Shown here piece after piece: positions 8,292 to 16,514 of a stretch of 64,000 bases of DNA (positions are counted from its first letter, which is position 1; each line of letters begins with the position of its first letter). The stretch covers positions 62,001 through 126,000 of the forward strand of contig NZ_JAKIKR010000004.1 of NCBI RefSeq assembly GCF_023284025.1, given 5' to 3'. This DNA comes from Shewanella abyssi (lineage in GTDB: Bacteria; Pseudomonadota; Gammaproteobacteria; Enterobacterales; Shewanellaceae). The notes beneath the pieces were generated by a model that was given only the letters and a program-made list of their open reading frames with translations, searched no databases and was not told the origin of the DNA. Both the position numbers and the translations under genes were made by a program.

Positions 8292-10190
8292 TTAGTTCGC
8301 TGCATATTCTGGTGCGGTGACACCATCTGCTATAGGGAGTTTTTGGCTGTGTAAAAACTGTAATATTTGCTGCTGCTCTGTAGGGGTTAACTTTTCAAAC
8401 TCGTTAGCGGCAGGCGCGGCCTCACTGCCATCAGCGCCATGTAGTAGCACCGCCTCTTTGATCGTTCTTGCGCGGCCATCATGCATATAGGGTGCGGTGT
8501 TGCTGACGCCCCAAAGTGCACGTGTTACATAGACACCAGGTTGTGCGGCGTAACCTGGGGCATCGGTTGGTTGAGGGTAATTGTCGGCTAACGCATCTCC
8601 CATAAAGTGCAGTTTTAGGTCGCTATAGAGTGGCACTTTGACGCTGCGGTTGCTGCTCTCTAATCGTGGCCAGACATAGGCGGGTACCGTGGACTTAGTT
8701 TCGTCACTTAGGTTTAAATCAATCTGATAATTGTCCTTTGCAAGGAGTGCCACTGCACCTTTGTTGAGCCAAGGTTGCATCGCCTGATAGATTTTTTCAG
8801 GGGTCATAGTGGGTTCTGCTGCAAGCTTATTGGTCATGGCACTGGCTGTGAAGGCATGGTTAATGGCGAGGCCGGCTTCTGTGGCACTGTCATTTGAAGT
8901 GGTGCTGTTGGAGAGGTTCGCCACCTCTTGTGGACAATCTTCATCGGGGATTGCTGGTGTCATAATCGTCAACGTTGCTTCATCTATTGTGAGGCTTGAG
9001 GAGTGACAGTTAACACAGCCAACCTTATTAAAGAGTTGTTCTCCTGTTTGTAGCGCAGATTGATTGTTGTCGATGACTTGCTGCGGCGGCCTAAACATAG
9101 TGACATATGCCGTTAGTGCTGAGACGTTACCGATAGTGATCTCGTCGGTGAGACCATCGAGATCGCAATCTTTATGACCCACTTTTTCGACGGCTTGTAC
9201 GCTAAAGTGAAAATCGAGTGCATCTTTGGCGAAGTGTCTAACGCTAGACGCTATGCCGCCCCATTGAAAAGGACGAACAATGAGGTCGCCCTGTACCCCG
9301 GTGACTAAGCTGGTGTCGGCAGTACAGTTATCTTTTGACTGGCAGACCACTGAGTAGCTACCAAAGTCGCTGCCTTTACTCAGCAAGGCGATGGTTTGTG
9401 TGCTATTTAGCGCTGCTCTGGCGGCTGTTTTAGCCGCAAAAGCTTGTGCGAGCAGGTCGGTGGTCATTTCTGTTGCCAGTCGTTGCGTGTAGCCAGCACC
9501 AAACACATGGGGCGGGTTACGCACAAACTTGGTCATTACCGCCTTGGTATCTGGGTTGGGGTCTAACAGCTGGCTTAAATGCTCTGGGAATTGATCATTG
9601 ATAAATGCTGAACTAGCTGCAGGCGCTGAGCCCCCTTGGGCACTGGGTTTACGCACTTTTGCCACTGTCTTTGCATCAGCTGGGGTATATTCACCTATGG
9701 TGTTATGGCATTCGAAACAGCTTTGTGAATCTATGCCGTTGACACGAAGAAAAGGCCAAGCCTCAGGATCTCTGGTGGTGCCACCGCGATTGTTCCAAAC
9801 CTCACGCTGTAGACTGCGGGGGCCATTTTCACCTTCTCCATGACCATTCTCAGGTAAGAAAGGGTTATTAAATTGATTTTGTCCCGCTTCTAAAACGTGC
9901 CCTAGCGAATATTTGTTTGCGAGTAACTCATCTTGAATGATATTGGGCTCTCGCTGTGGGGTGGGGACTCCGCCTTTGGGGTCGGCGACGTAAAGCTGTT
10001 TTGAGACGAGGCGAACGCCCGCTTTTGAAAATGCAAATGACTCCACCGCAGCCTCTGCTTTCGATGGACTCTGCGCTGTTGCAGCGTAGGCGCTGGCCAT
10101 TGCTGTGGCTGCAGAGATAAAGATGACTGCTTTTTGTTTTAAACGGTATTTTTTTATCGAACCGTATAATCGCGTTTGCTTAATATGCAT
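8292..10190 (-). CDS. secreted di-haem c-type cytochrome, DHOR/MauG-like
   Basis: A 632-residue protein with a signal peptide (residues 1-40, hydrophobic core VIFISAATAMASAYA then ATA). Two c-type haem sites are present: CFECH at 158-162 and CVNCH at 392-396. The C-terminal APYMHDGRARTIKEAVLLHG followed by EQQQILQFLHS is the signature of di-haem oxidoreductases (DHOR), related to di-haem cytochrome c peroxidases and MauG. It is the first gene of the four-gene operon, with GGAG about nine bases before the ATG. MauG makes the tryptophan tryptophylquinone of methylamine dehydrogenase using high-valent haem. A periplasmic role in maturing the LodA-like enzyme, in removing its H2O2, or as its electron acceptor are all possible; none is shown by sequence. 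Confidence 0.85.
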   Translation of the reverse strand: MHIKQTRLYGSIKKYRLKQKAVIFISAATAMASAYAATAQSPSKAEAAVESFAFSKAGVRLVSKQLYVADPKGGVPTPQREPNIIQDELLANKYSLGHVLEAGQNQFNNPFLPENGHGEGENGPRSLQREVWNNRGGTTRDPEAWPFLRVNGIDSQSCFECHNTIGEYTPADAKTVAKVRKPSAQGGSAPAASSAFINDQFPEHLSQLLDPNPDTKAVMTKFVRNPPHVFGAGYTQRLATEMTTDLLAQAFAAKTAARAALNSTQTIALLSKGSDFGSYSVVCQSKDNCTADTSLVTGVQGDLIVRPFQWGGIASSVRHFAKDALDFHFSVQAVEKVGHKDCDLDGLTDEITIGNVSALTAYVTMFRPPQQVIDNNQSALQTGEQLFNKVGCVNCHSSSLTIDEATLTIMTPAIPDEDCPQEVANLSNSTTSNDSATEAGLAINHAFTASAMTNKLAAEPTMTPEKIYQAMQPWLNKGAVALLAKDNYQIDLNLSDETKSTVPAYVWPRLESSNRSVKVPLYSDLKLHFMGDALADNYPQPTDAPGYAAQPGVYVTRALWGVSNTAPYMHDGRARTIKEAVLLHGADGSEAAPAANEFEKLTPTEQQQILQFLHSQKLPIADGVTAPEYAAN

Positions 10191-10573
10191 GACAGGTGCT
10201 CCATTTTGTGTCAGTTGAACATCCGCTGTTAACTGGATTGCTTTTCACTCGCTTTCTCTTTTAATTACTCACTTAGTTTCATTGTTTAGCGGTAGCGAAT
10301 ACTTGTTTCGATAGCGCGATAGAAGCTATTAACTGGAGTTTAGAATAAATCTTGAATAGCAACCTTTCGGTAATCTTCCTTTTAGTTAAGTTTTTATAAT
10401 CAATGGCTTGCAGATTGATCTTTGATGGTTTTTTATTACTGCAAGGTATATTTATAAGGAGAGAATGCTAGGTTTAGCTGTGCTTTTGAATGGGTTGTTA
10501 GTGTGTTTATATCTGTATTTGCGTGGTCTTTTGTTGTTTCTTGGTATTAGGCATTATTTATGATTGTAATGAC
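10191..10573. other. upstream region of the di-haem/CTQ operon with spaced direct repeats
   Basis: This AT-rich stretch contains the promoter of the minus-strand operon. A 12-base sequence GCTRTTAACTGG occurs twice in the same orientation, near 10226 and 10326, about 100 bases apart. These may be a regulator binding pair. No ORF with a ribosome site and no RNA gene is evident. Confidence 0.35.
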
Positions 10574-10603
10574 AATAATGGCGAGTATTAACTCGCCATT
10601 ATT
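10574..10603 (-). terminator. stem-loop downstream of the methyltransferase gene
   Basis: A perfect 13-base inverted repeat (AATAATGGCGAGT with its complement) surrounds a 4-base loop, 28 bases past the methyltransferase stop. The following minus-strand bases are only modestly T-rich, so termination strength is uncertain. Confidence 0.5.
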
Positions 10604-10631
10604 CAATTGTTACTATGACTAAAAGCACTCA

Positions 10632-11684
10632 CTAGCTTAATGTTAACGCCACCATTTTTAACGGATGATTACCATCAAATGAGGGGAAGTCTTCATGGCA
10701 ATCTAGCCATGTGTGGCTATTGACCTGACGTCCTTGCTTTTCGACGCAGCGGACTAAACTATCGAACCATGCTTGGCGATCAACTTTAGCGACATTGTTA
10801 CAGCATACGATGGTGCCCTCGGGCTTAGTCGTTAGCATTGCTGGCTTAAACAAACTCTGGTAATCGTTGATGAGATCGACAATACCAAAGGCGCTTTTGG
10901 CGTATCTTGGTGGGTCTAAAAAGACCAGATCAAATTGTGTGGCAGCAAGTTTTGGATAGGCGGGCAGTTTTTGATTTCTTCGTCCGCCCACTTTCAAGCC
11001 TGCTAGCTGTCTTAATGCAGGGAATGCATCGCTTTGAATAAATTCACAGACATTTTCAACCTGGTTGAGCTGCGCATTTATCTTACCTGCTGCCAGTGCA
11101 AATGAGGAAAAATCGATATTTACCACACGTGTTGCACCGCCAACGGCTGCCGCTGTGCCAATACCACAAGTATAAGAGAATAGGTTGAGGACTGTACGGC
11201 CTTGGCTGTGTGATTTGACATATTCACGGCCTACGCGCATATCTAAAAACAGTAGTGGATCTTGGCCTTCATGACGCAATTTACTGCTGAACAAAATGCC
11301 ATTCTCTTGCATCTGCTGTTCACTGGTCGCGAAGGCTTGATTGTCGGCAGTTAAGGTGTTCAGCACACGGGAGTTCTTGTTGGAGCGGTCATTATAAATA
11401 ACCGGTAACATCGACTCTTGAGTCAGCAGAGCTGTTATTTGGCTGAGCTCGTCTTCTGTTAAGGCTTGATGAAAACTCTGGATCAGCCAAGCGTTGCCAT
11501 AGCGGTCAATATTGAGCCCATTGATGCCCTCTACGGTACCGTGAAATATTCGATAGCAGTCGGTTTTATTTTGCTTTGCATGTGCTAAAAAGTGAGTACG
11601 TTTGCTAATGGCGGCACTCAAAGCTTGTGTTACTGACAGCGAAGTTGGGTTCGATTGGCTTATCGACATAGATATTGGGCTCAT
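10632..11684 (-). CDS. class I SAM-dependent methyltransferase, RlmI/YccW-like
   Basis: A 350-residue protein with an N-terminal region carrying GTVEGINGLNIDRYGN, as in the RlmI/YccW family of rRNA cytosine-5 methyltransferases, followed by a Rossmann SAM domain. Motif I is NLFSYTCGIGTAAAVGGA and the catalytic-region motif is FDLVFLDPPRYAKS. The usual N-terminal PUA domain of full-length RlmI (about 396 residues) is shorter or absent. A role in 23S rRNA methylation is therefore likely, but the exact target is not certain. No good ribosome site precedes ATG 11684; an alternative in-frame ATG is at 11669. The gene is monocistronic and convergent with nothing nearby. Confidence 0.75.
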   Translation of the reverse strand: MSPISMSISQSNPTSLSVTQALSAAISKRTHFLAHAKQNKTDCYRIFHGTVEGINGLNIDRYGNAWLIQSFHQALTEDELSQITALLTQESMLPVIYNDRSNKNSRVLNTLTADNQAFATSEQQMQENGILFSSKLRHEGQDPLLFLDMRVGREYVKSHSQGRTVLNLFSYTCGIGTAAAVGGATRVVNIDFSSFALAAGKINAQLNQVENVCEFIQSDAFPALRQLAGLKVGGRRNQKLPAYPKLAATQFDLVFLDPPRYAKSAFGIVDLINDYQSLFKPAMLTTKPEGTIVCCNNVAKVDRQAWFDSLVRCVEKQGRQVNSHTWLDCHEDFPSFDGNHPLKMVALTLS

Positions 11685-11923
11685 TAAAATAGTGGCAGTT
11701 GCGACGGCGCTAATAATAGCAAAATTGTAGCGATAAATATCCCTCGGGCGGCTGGACTTAGATATTGCTGGGCATTTTTAGGGGAGGAGGCTACATTGCT
11801 ATTGAAATCATCTGGTTTGCCCACATGTAGTGTAAGAGAGGGTTATTTTACTTTAGAGACTGGTATTGGGCCGCAAGCACATTACAGCAAGTCGCATAGC
11901 CAAAAAAATGCAAGGAAGAGATA

Positions 11924-12502
11924 ATGAAAATAGTACTGGTACATGGAATCTTTAATACTGGGCATGTGATGCACTGGATGAAGCGCCAGCTAGAACTGGC
12001 TGGGCATGAGTGTTTTGCACCGACACTGGCTTCATTTGATGGTCGCTTAGGCATTGAACATGCGGCTAAAGACTTACAAGAGCAAATAAATCAGGCTTTT
12101 GGCTTTGCAGATGAGGTAGTGATCATTGGTTTTAGTATGGGGGGCATAGTTGGCCGCTACTATCTGCAATGTTTAGATGGCGCACGTAGAGTAAGCCAGT
12201 TTTTTAGTTTGTCAGCGCCCCATGCTGGAAGTTGGTGGGCCTATCTACCCTATCCTTCAAAGGGCATTAAGCAATTACGGCCTAAGAGTGAGTTGTTGCT
12301 TAAGCTTGCTGCAACTGAGAATACGCTCGATAACGTACAAGTATACTCCTACCGTACACCGATGGATTTCTCCATTGTGCCCAGTTCGAGTTCTATTTGG
12401 GCGCGAGCCGAGAATAAATCCTTCTTTATCATTTTGCATTTGTCGGTGATATTTAGTCGAAAAATTGTGGCAGAGATCAGCGCTAATTTAGCAACTGAGT
12501 AG
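11924..12502 (+). CDS. small alpha/beta hydrolase, lipase-like
   Basis: A 192-residue alpha/beta hydrolase. It opens directly with the first beta strand and oxyanion motif (MKIVLVHGIFNTG) and has the nucleophile elbow GFSMGG near residue 70. There is no signal peptide, so the enzyme is probably cytoplasmic. The fold resembles the PGAP1/lipase-class esterases that act on acyl esters. The acid and His of the triad cannot be placed with confidence; SLSAPHAGSWWA follows the usual strand after the nucleophile. AGGAAGAG lies just before ATG 11924. The gene is flanked by genes on the other strand and seems to be transcribed alone. Confidence 0.8.
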   Translation: MKIVLVHGIFNTGHVMHWMKRQLELAGHECFAPTLASFDGRLGIEHAAKDLQEQINQAFGFADEVVIIGFSMGGIVGRYYLQCLDGARRVSQFFSLSAPHAGSWWAYLPYPSKGIKQLRPKSELLLKLAATENTLDNVQVYSYRTPMDFSIVPSSSSIWARAENKSFFIILHLSVIFSRKIVAEISANLATE

Positions 12503-12539
12503 TGAGATGGTTATGGTGCCGCCAGCGACAGTGTTCAGT

Positions 12540-13142
12540 TTAAGATCCAGCATTGTAGGTTCGCTCAAACGCCTCTAGCTGCTCTTTCCTTTGCAGTTGC
12601 TCAAATTCAAAAGATTTTTGATGCAACTGTTTACTGAGACGTTGATTCTCTTGCGCTAATAATGTCTGTTGATAAACGCGTTTGAGGTCGGTCTCGACGA
12701 CGGTTTTAAATCGAGTCAGCAGTTGCTTGGTGGGATTATCAAACTGGTTAGGTTGGGAGTCAAGCATACAGATGGTGCCAAAGATATCACCATTGGGCCA
12801 GCTCAGCGGTAAGCCTAAATAAGCAATCATACCGAGTTTTATATCGGGGTTATTAGCCCAGAGGGGATCTTTGCTGGCATCGCTTACCAATAACAGTTTT
12901 TTCCCAGTGATCACTGATTCACAATATAAACCAATGCCTAAGCGCTCGCGTTCTCTTGCTTTGTAGGGATTATGGGGAGAGTTGCTACTAATAAAAACTT
13001 CAATCTCTTTGGGGTAGGTTCGCATGATGAGTGTGGCGGGAATTTGAGATATTTCAGAGATTAAATTAACCATCTCTTGCCAGCTTTGGCTTATGTCTTC
13101 GTGGATGTTTATATCCTGAGTGTCGAAAGCAGCCATATCCAT
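12540..13142 (-). CDS. GAF domain protein with C-terminal coiled coil
   Basis: A 200-residue cytoplasmic protein. Residues about 15-160 form a GAF domain of the type found in sensor proteins (LGIGLYCESVITGKKLLLVS, then LGLPLSWPNGDIFGTICMLD). Residues about 160-195 are heptad-like and rich in Gln, Glu and Lys, giving a probable coiled coil. There is no output domain such as GGDEF, kinase or HTH, so it may be a regulator that works by partner binding. AAAGGGAAA immediately precedes the ATG. It lies downstream of the two-component operon on the same strand, separated by 161 bases. Confidence 0.8.
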   Translation of the reverse strand: MDMAAFDTQDINIHEDISQSWQEMVNLISEISQIPATLIMRTYPKEIEVFISSNSPHNPYKARERERLGIGLYCESVITGKKLLLVSDASKDPLWANNPDIKLGMIAYLGLPLSWPNGDIFGTICMLDSQPNQFDNPTKQLLTRFKTVVETDLKRVYQQTLLAQENQRLSKQLHQKSFEFEQLQRKEQLEAFERTYNAGS

Positions 13143-13303
13143 TTTCCCTTTGCCCTTTGCTTAAGCCTTACTTGCTAACCGTAAGATCTTTTCCATGTAG
13201 TCCTAATACTATTTAAGTTGGTTTCTAGCTAAAATCAACTTGGTGCACTAAAAATATTCACTTAAGCTTTTGCGCTAATGGCATGTCAATTAGCGCTAAA
13301 GTA

Positions 13304-14650
13304 TTACAATGTTAATTGTGGAAAGGTTAATCGTGCACAACAGCCAGTGGGTTGGGTATTGGCTAGACTAAATTGCCAGTGGTACCGCTGACACAGACTA
13401 TCGACGATCAATAAACCAAGCCCATGACCATGTTCATTTTCTTGCTCAGACTCGGTAAGCCCGCGACCTTTATCGCTGATAACAATTTCATGACTATTGA
13501 TTGATATGCTGATCTCTCCAGAGTCACTGGCATTAATGGCGTTACTGATGACATTATTCAGCAGCATGCGCAGTACTGCTGATGCGGGCTTGATGATGGG
13601 GGCTTGCTCAAAGTTAATACAGACGCTAATACTTTTGCTACTCGCGAGCCCTTGCAGTGGTAAAACGATTTGTTGCACTTCGGCTAAAGTGAGCGATCTT
13701 GGCGGATGACTTCCGGTTGCTCTTTCTTGTTTTACCAAATTAAGTAGGGCATCAATAGTGTGCTGCATATCAAGGGCTGCACGTTGAATACGGTCACGTT
13801 GACGCGCTTGAAACTCAAGCGCATTGTTCTGCTCTTGCAGTTTTGCAGCGCCGCTAATCACGGTTAATGGCGTTCTCAGTTCATGACTGGCATAACGGGC
13901 AAAGGCTTGCTCCTGCTTAATCATCATCTCATTTTGTTGTCGATAATGGTTCAGACTATCGGCCAGCTCACGAAATTCAGTGGCTGACTGGTCTGAAACA
14001 CCGAAGGTTACATTGGGCTCTGTTGATTTTAATTGCCGACTTAGCTGTGCTACAGGTTCAACTAAACGGCGGCTAAGTTTGTGGATAGCAAAACCAAATA
14101 ACATAAAAAGTACGCCGATAAAGCACAGCACAAATAGATTAATGGCGTTCCATTCAGTGTCGCTCAGTTCAACGTTTTCGGTTGGCATAATCAGAAACAA
14201 AGGTTCTAATTGGCCATCGAGTAGGAACTCTCCTCGATAGAAAAAAATCTCTTGTCGGCTTGGTGCCGTATGATCGCTAAAGGGGTTCATCGTGATGAGC
14301 TCATTCCAAAAGCCCACAGGATGGTTATTTAACACTTCACCATTAAATCCGACCGGAAAATGGCTTAAATTGCCGTACTTCTGCGGAATGAGCTCCGGCG
14401 AATAGTAGACTTGTATATGTAGCCCAATTTCTAATGGCTGCTTAGCGCCCTGTTGAAACTGGCTGATGGCATAAGGCGCACTGCTTTCAAGTTCGTGTTG
14501 GTTAACCTCATCTTCAATCCATTGCATCATACCTAGCATCGACAGGTAAATTGTTATCCCTATCAATATGGCGACAGCACTGAAATACCACATTAACTTA
14601 TGTGGCAAGCTTGAAGCTGATGGGACCTTGTTTAGCAGCTTGTTTAGCAA
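13304..14650 (-). CDS. sensor histidine kinase, QseC/PmrB-like
   Basis: A 448-residue membrane histidine kinase. Two transmembrane helices at about 19-41 and 172-190 bracket a periplasmic sensor region of about 130 residues. A HAMP-like linker follows, then HisKA with the H-box FARYASHELRTPL and a HATPase domain with N box (NVISNAINAS), G1 (SDKGRGL) and G2 (GHGLGLLIV). The best start is TTG 14650, which overlaps the stop of the response regulator by seven bases and has GAGAGGAG upstream. It forms a coupled two-component operon with that gene. The signal is unknown. The divergent glycosyltransferase genes suggest an envelope role. Confidence 0.85.
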   Translation of the reverse strand: MLNKLLNKVPSASSLPHKLMWYFSAVAILIGITIYLSMLGMMQWIEDEVNQHELESSAPYAISQFQQGAKQPLEIGLHIQVYYSPELIPQKYGNLSHFPVGFNGEVLNNHPVGFWNELITMNPFSDHTAPSRQEIFFYRGEFLLDGQLEPLFLIMPTENVELSDTEWNAINLFVLCFIGVLFMLFGFAIHKLSRRLVEPVAQLSRQLKSTEPNVTFGVSDQSATEFRELADSLNHYRQQNEMMIKQEQAFARYASHELRTPLTVISGAAKLQEQNNALEFQARQRDRIQRAALDMQHTIDALLNLVKQERATGSHPPRSLTLAEVQQIVLPLQGLASSKSISVCINFEQAPIIKPASAVLRMLLNNVISNAINASDSGEISISINSHEIVISDKGRGLTESEQENEHGHGLGLLIVDSLCQRYHWQFSLANTQPTGCCARLTFPQLTL

Positions 14651-15333
14651 TGCTCCTCTCCGAGTTGTAGCCGGAAGCCGACTTTAGGCACTGTGGCGAG
14701 CATTGGCTGTTTAAAGGGTTTGTCGAGTTGATTGCGCAGCTGATACATATGGCTGCGTAAAATATCGTTGTTGGGAGGCGATAATCCCCAGATATCTTCG
14801 ATGATCTGCTCACGTTTAACCACATTGGGAGCATGCTTCATTAGCAATAACAGTATTTGATAGGTGGTTGGGGTGAGTGCTAGCCGCATCTGTTGGCGAT
14901 ACGCTTGATGTTTAGCAATATTAAGCTCGATATCGCCGAATTTAAGACTGGCTTGAGCTACTTGGCCGCGGTGACGTTTTATCAAAGCCTTAACTCGGGC
15001 ATCGACAACATCGAGATCGAAAGGTTTACCCAGGTAGTCATCGGCACCACAGCCAAAACCGCTGAGTAGATCTGCCTTGTTATCAAGTGCGGTTAACATC
15101 AAAATCGGGGTACAGCAGCCAAGCGAACGCAATGCTTTACATAAACTTAAACCATCGAGTTTTGGCAGCATTAAATCTAATATAATGGCATCAAAGTCAA
15201 ATGCTTGTGCCAGCGATAAGCCCAGCTCGCCATTATCTGCGAAATCCAGTTCAGCCCCTTGAGCCTCAAAGTAGTCTCCAAGAATGCCCGCAACGTCGAT
15301 GTTGTCTTCAATAATGAGTAGTTTTAGTGTCAT
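14644..15333 (-). CDS. OmpR-family response regulator, QseB/PmrA-like
   Basis: A 229-residue two-domain regulator. The receiver domain begins MTLKLLIIEDNIDVAGILGD, with the phosphoacceptor in AIILDLMLPKLDGL and the conserved Lys in GKPFDLDVVDARV. The C-terminal winged helix ends YQLRNQLDKPF...VPKVGFRLQ. ATG 15333 is chosen over an upstream in-frame start at 15414 because the family begins at this MTLKLL sequence; the ribosome site is weak. It is co-transcribed with the kinase and divergent from the glycosyltransferase operon, from which only 128 bases separate it. That short shared promoter region makes it a plausible regulator of both directions. Confidence 0.88.
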   Translation of the reverse strand: MTLKLLIIEDNIDVAGILGDYFEAQGAELDFADNGELGLSLAQAFDFDAIILDLMLPKLDGLSLCKALRSLGCCTPILMLTALDNKADLLSGFGCGADDYLGKPFDLDVVDARVKALIKRHRGQVAQASLKFGDIELNIAKHQAYRQQMRLALTPTTYQILLLLMKHAPNVVKREQIIEDIWGLSPPNNDILRSHMYQLRNQLDKPFKQPMLATVPKVGFRLQLGEEHC

Positions 15334-15461
15334 CGTTAAGCGATTAGTGATTCTGCTGATAGTATTTACTTTACCACTTTTTTGTCGAAGAAATGTCAAT
15401 GACATTTTCTTCACCTTAATACAGGCATGCTACTGGAAAAATAAATCCACTAGGATGCCTC

Positions 15462-16514
15462 ATGTCATATTCTCCTGCCAACCAAAGTGCTCATAACGCT
15501 GAAATATGTTTGTCAGTAATTGTGCCGCTGTTTAATGAATCACAAATGATAGTCCCCCTCATTTCGCGGCTTACCGCGGTGTTATCTGAACTGGATGAAA
15601 GCTCTGAAATTGTTTTCATTGATGATGGTAGTAGCGATGATTCCTGGCTGCAGGTTAGCCAATTACCTTTGGCCGATAATGAATATCAATGTATCAAATT
15701 GAGCCGCAACTTTGGTAAAGAGGCGGCAATGTCGGCAGGCATTGAGCATGCGCGAGGATTGGCCGTCATTATGCTTGATGCTGACTTACAAGATCCTCCG
15801 GAGCAAATCCCTTTAATGCTCGCCCAGTGGCGTGCTGGCTACGAAATCGTCAATATGAAACGACGTAAACGTCTTGGTGAAACCTGGTTTAAGCGTTTTT
15901 CAGCCGCGTGTTTTTATCGATTAATGAACTGGGTATCTGATTCTCCAGTGCCTGAGAATGTGGGCGATTTTCGCTTAATGAGTCGCCAAGTGGTCGACAG
16001 TATAAAAGCATTGCCAGAGCGCAATCGATTTATGAAAGGCTTATTTAGTTGGCCTGGTTTTTCGCAAAAAACATTGGAGTTTGATCGTGATCCCCGCTTT
16101 GTCGGTGAGACTAAATGGAATTACAGCAAGCTGTTTGGCTTAGCAATGGATGGCATCACCTCTTTCAGTTTTAAGCCGCTGCGTATTGCGACCTGGTGTG
16201 GGGTTATTACCGCGTTTAGTGCTTTTGCTTATGGAGGCTGGGTGGTGACTAAAACGCTAATTTACGGCGAAACCGTTGCTGGTTACGCTTCAATGATGGT
16301 GGTGCAATTAGGTTTGGCGGGTATTCAGTTATTAGCGTTAGGGCTTATTGGCGAGTATCTGGGGAGGGTATTTGTTGAGGTTAAACAGCGACCACTCTAC
16401 TTGATTGAAGAGGTTGCTTATCGCCAGTCTATTTCACAAGTCAAGCCGAGTCCTCTGCAGCCAGAACGTGACGTTGTCGCACAAAGTAATGTTAGTTATC
16501 TGGAGGCTAATTGA
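15462..16514 (+). CDS. GT2 family polyprenyl-phosphate glycosyltransferase (GtrB/ArnC-like)
   Basis: A 350-residue family 2 glycosyltransferase. The catalytic domain has EIVFIDDGSSDDSW, the DXD-type LDADLQDPPEQI and RDPRFVGETKWNYSKL. Two C-terminal transmembrane helices lie at about 245-325. This is the architecture of GtrB and ArnC, which load a sugar onto undecaprenyl phosphate at the cytoplasmic face. AGGA is seven bases before ATG 15462. The stop TGA overlaps the ATG of the next gene by one base, so the two are translationally coupled. Donor sugar and acceptor cannot be read from sequence; the downstream ArnT-like and GtrA genes support a lipid-linked sugar pathway. Confidence 0.88.
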   Translation: MSYSPANQSAHNAEICLSVIVPLFNESQMIVPLISRLTAVLSELDESSEIVFIDDGSSDDSWLQVSQLPLADNEYQCIKLSRNFGKEAAMSAGIEHARGLAVIMLDADLQDPPEQIPLMLAQWRAGYEIVNMKRRKRLGETWFKRFSAACFYRLMNWVSDSPVPENVGDFRLMSRQVVDSIKALPERNRFMKGLFSWPGFSQKTLEFDRDPRFVGETKWNYSKLFGLAMDGITSFSFKPLRIATWCGVITAFSAFAYGGWVVTKTLIYGETVAGYASMMVVQLGLAGIQLLALGLIGEYLGRVFVEVKQRPLYLIEEVAYRQSISQVKPSPLQPERDVVAQSNVSYLEAN

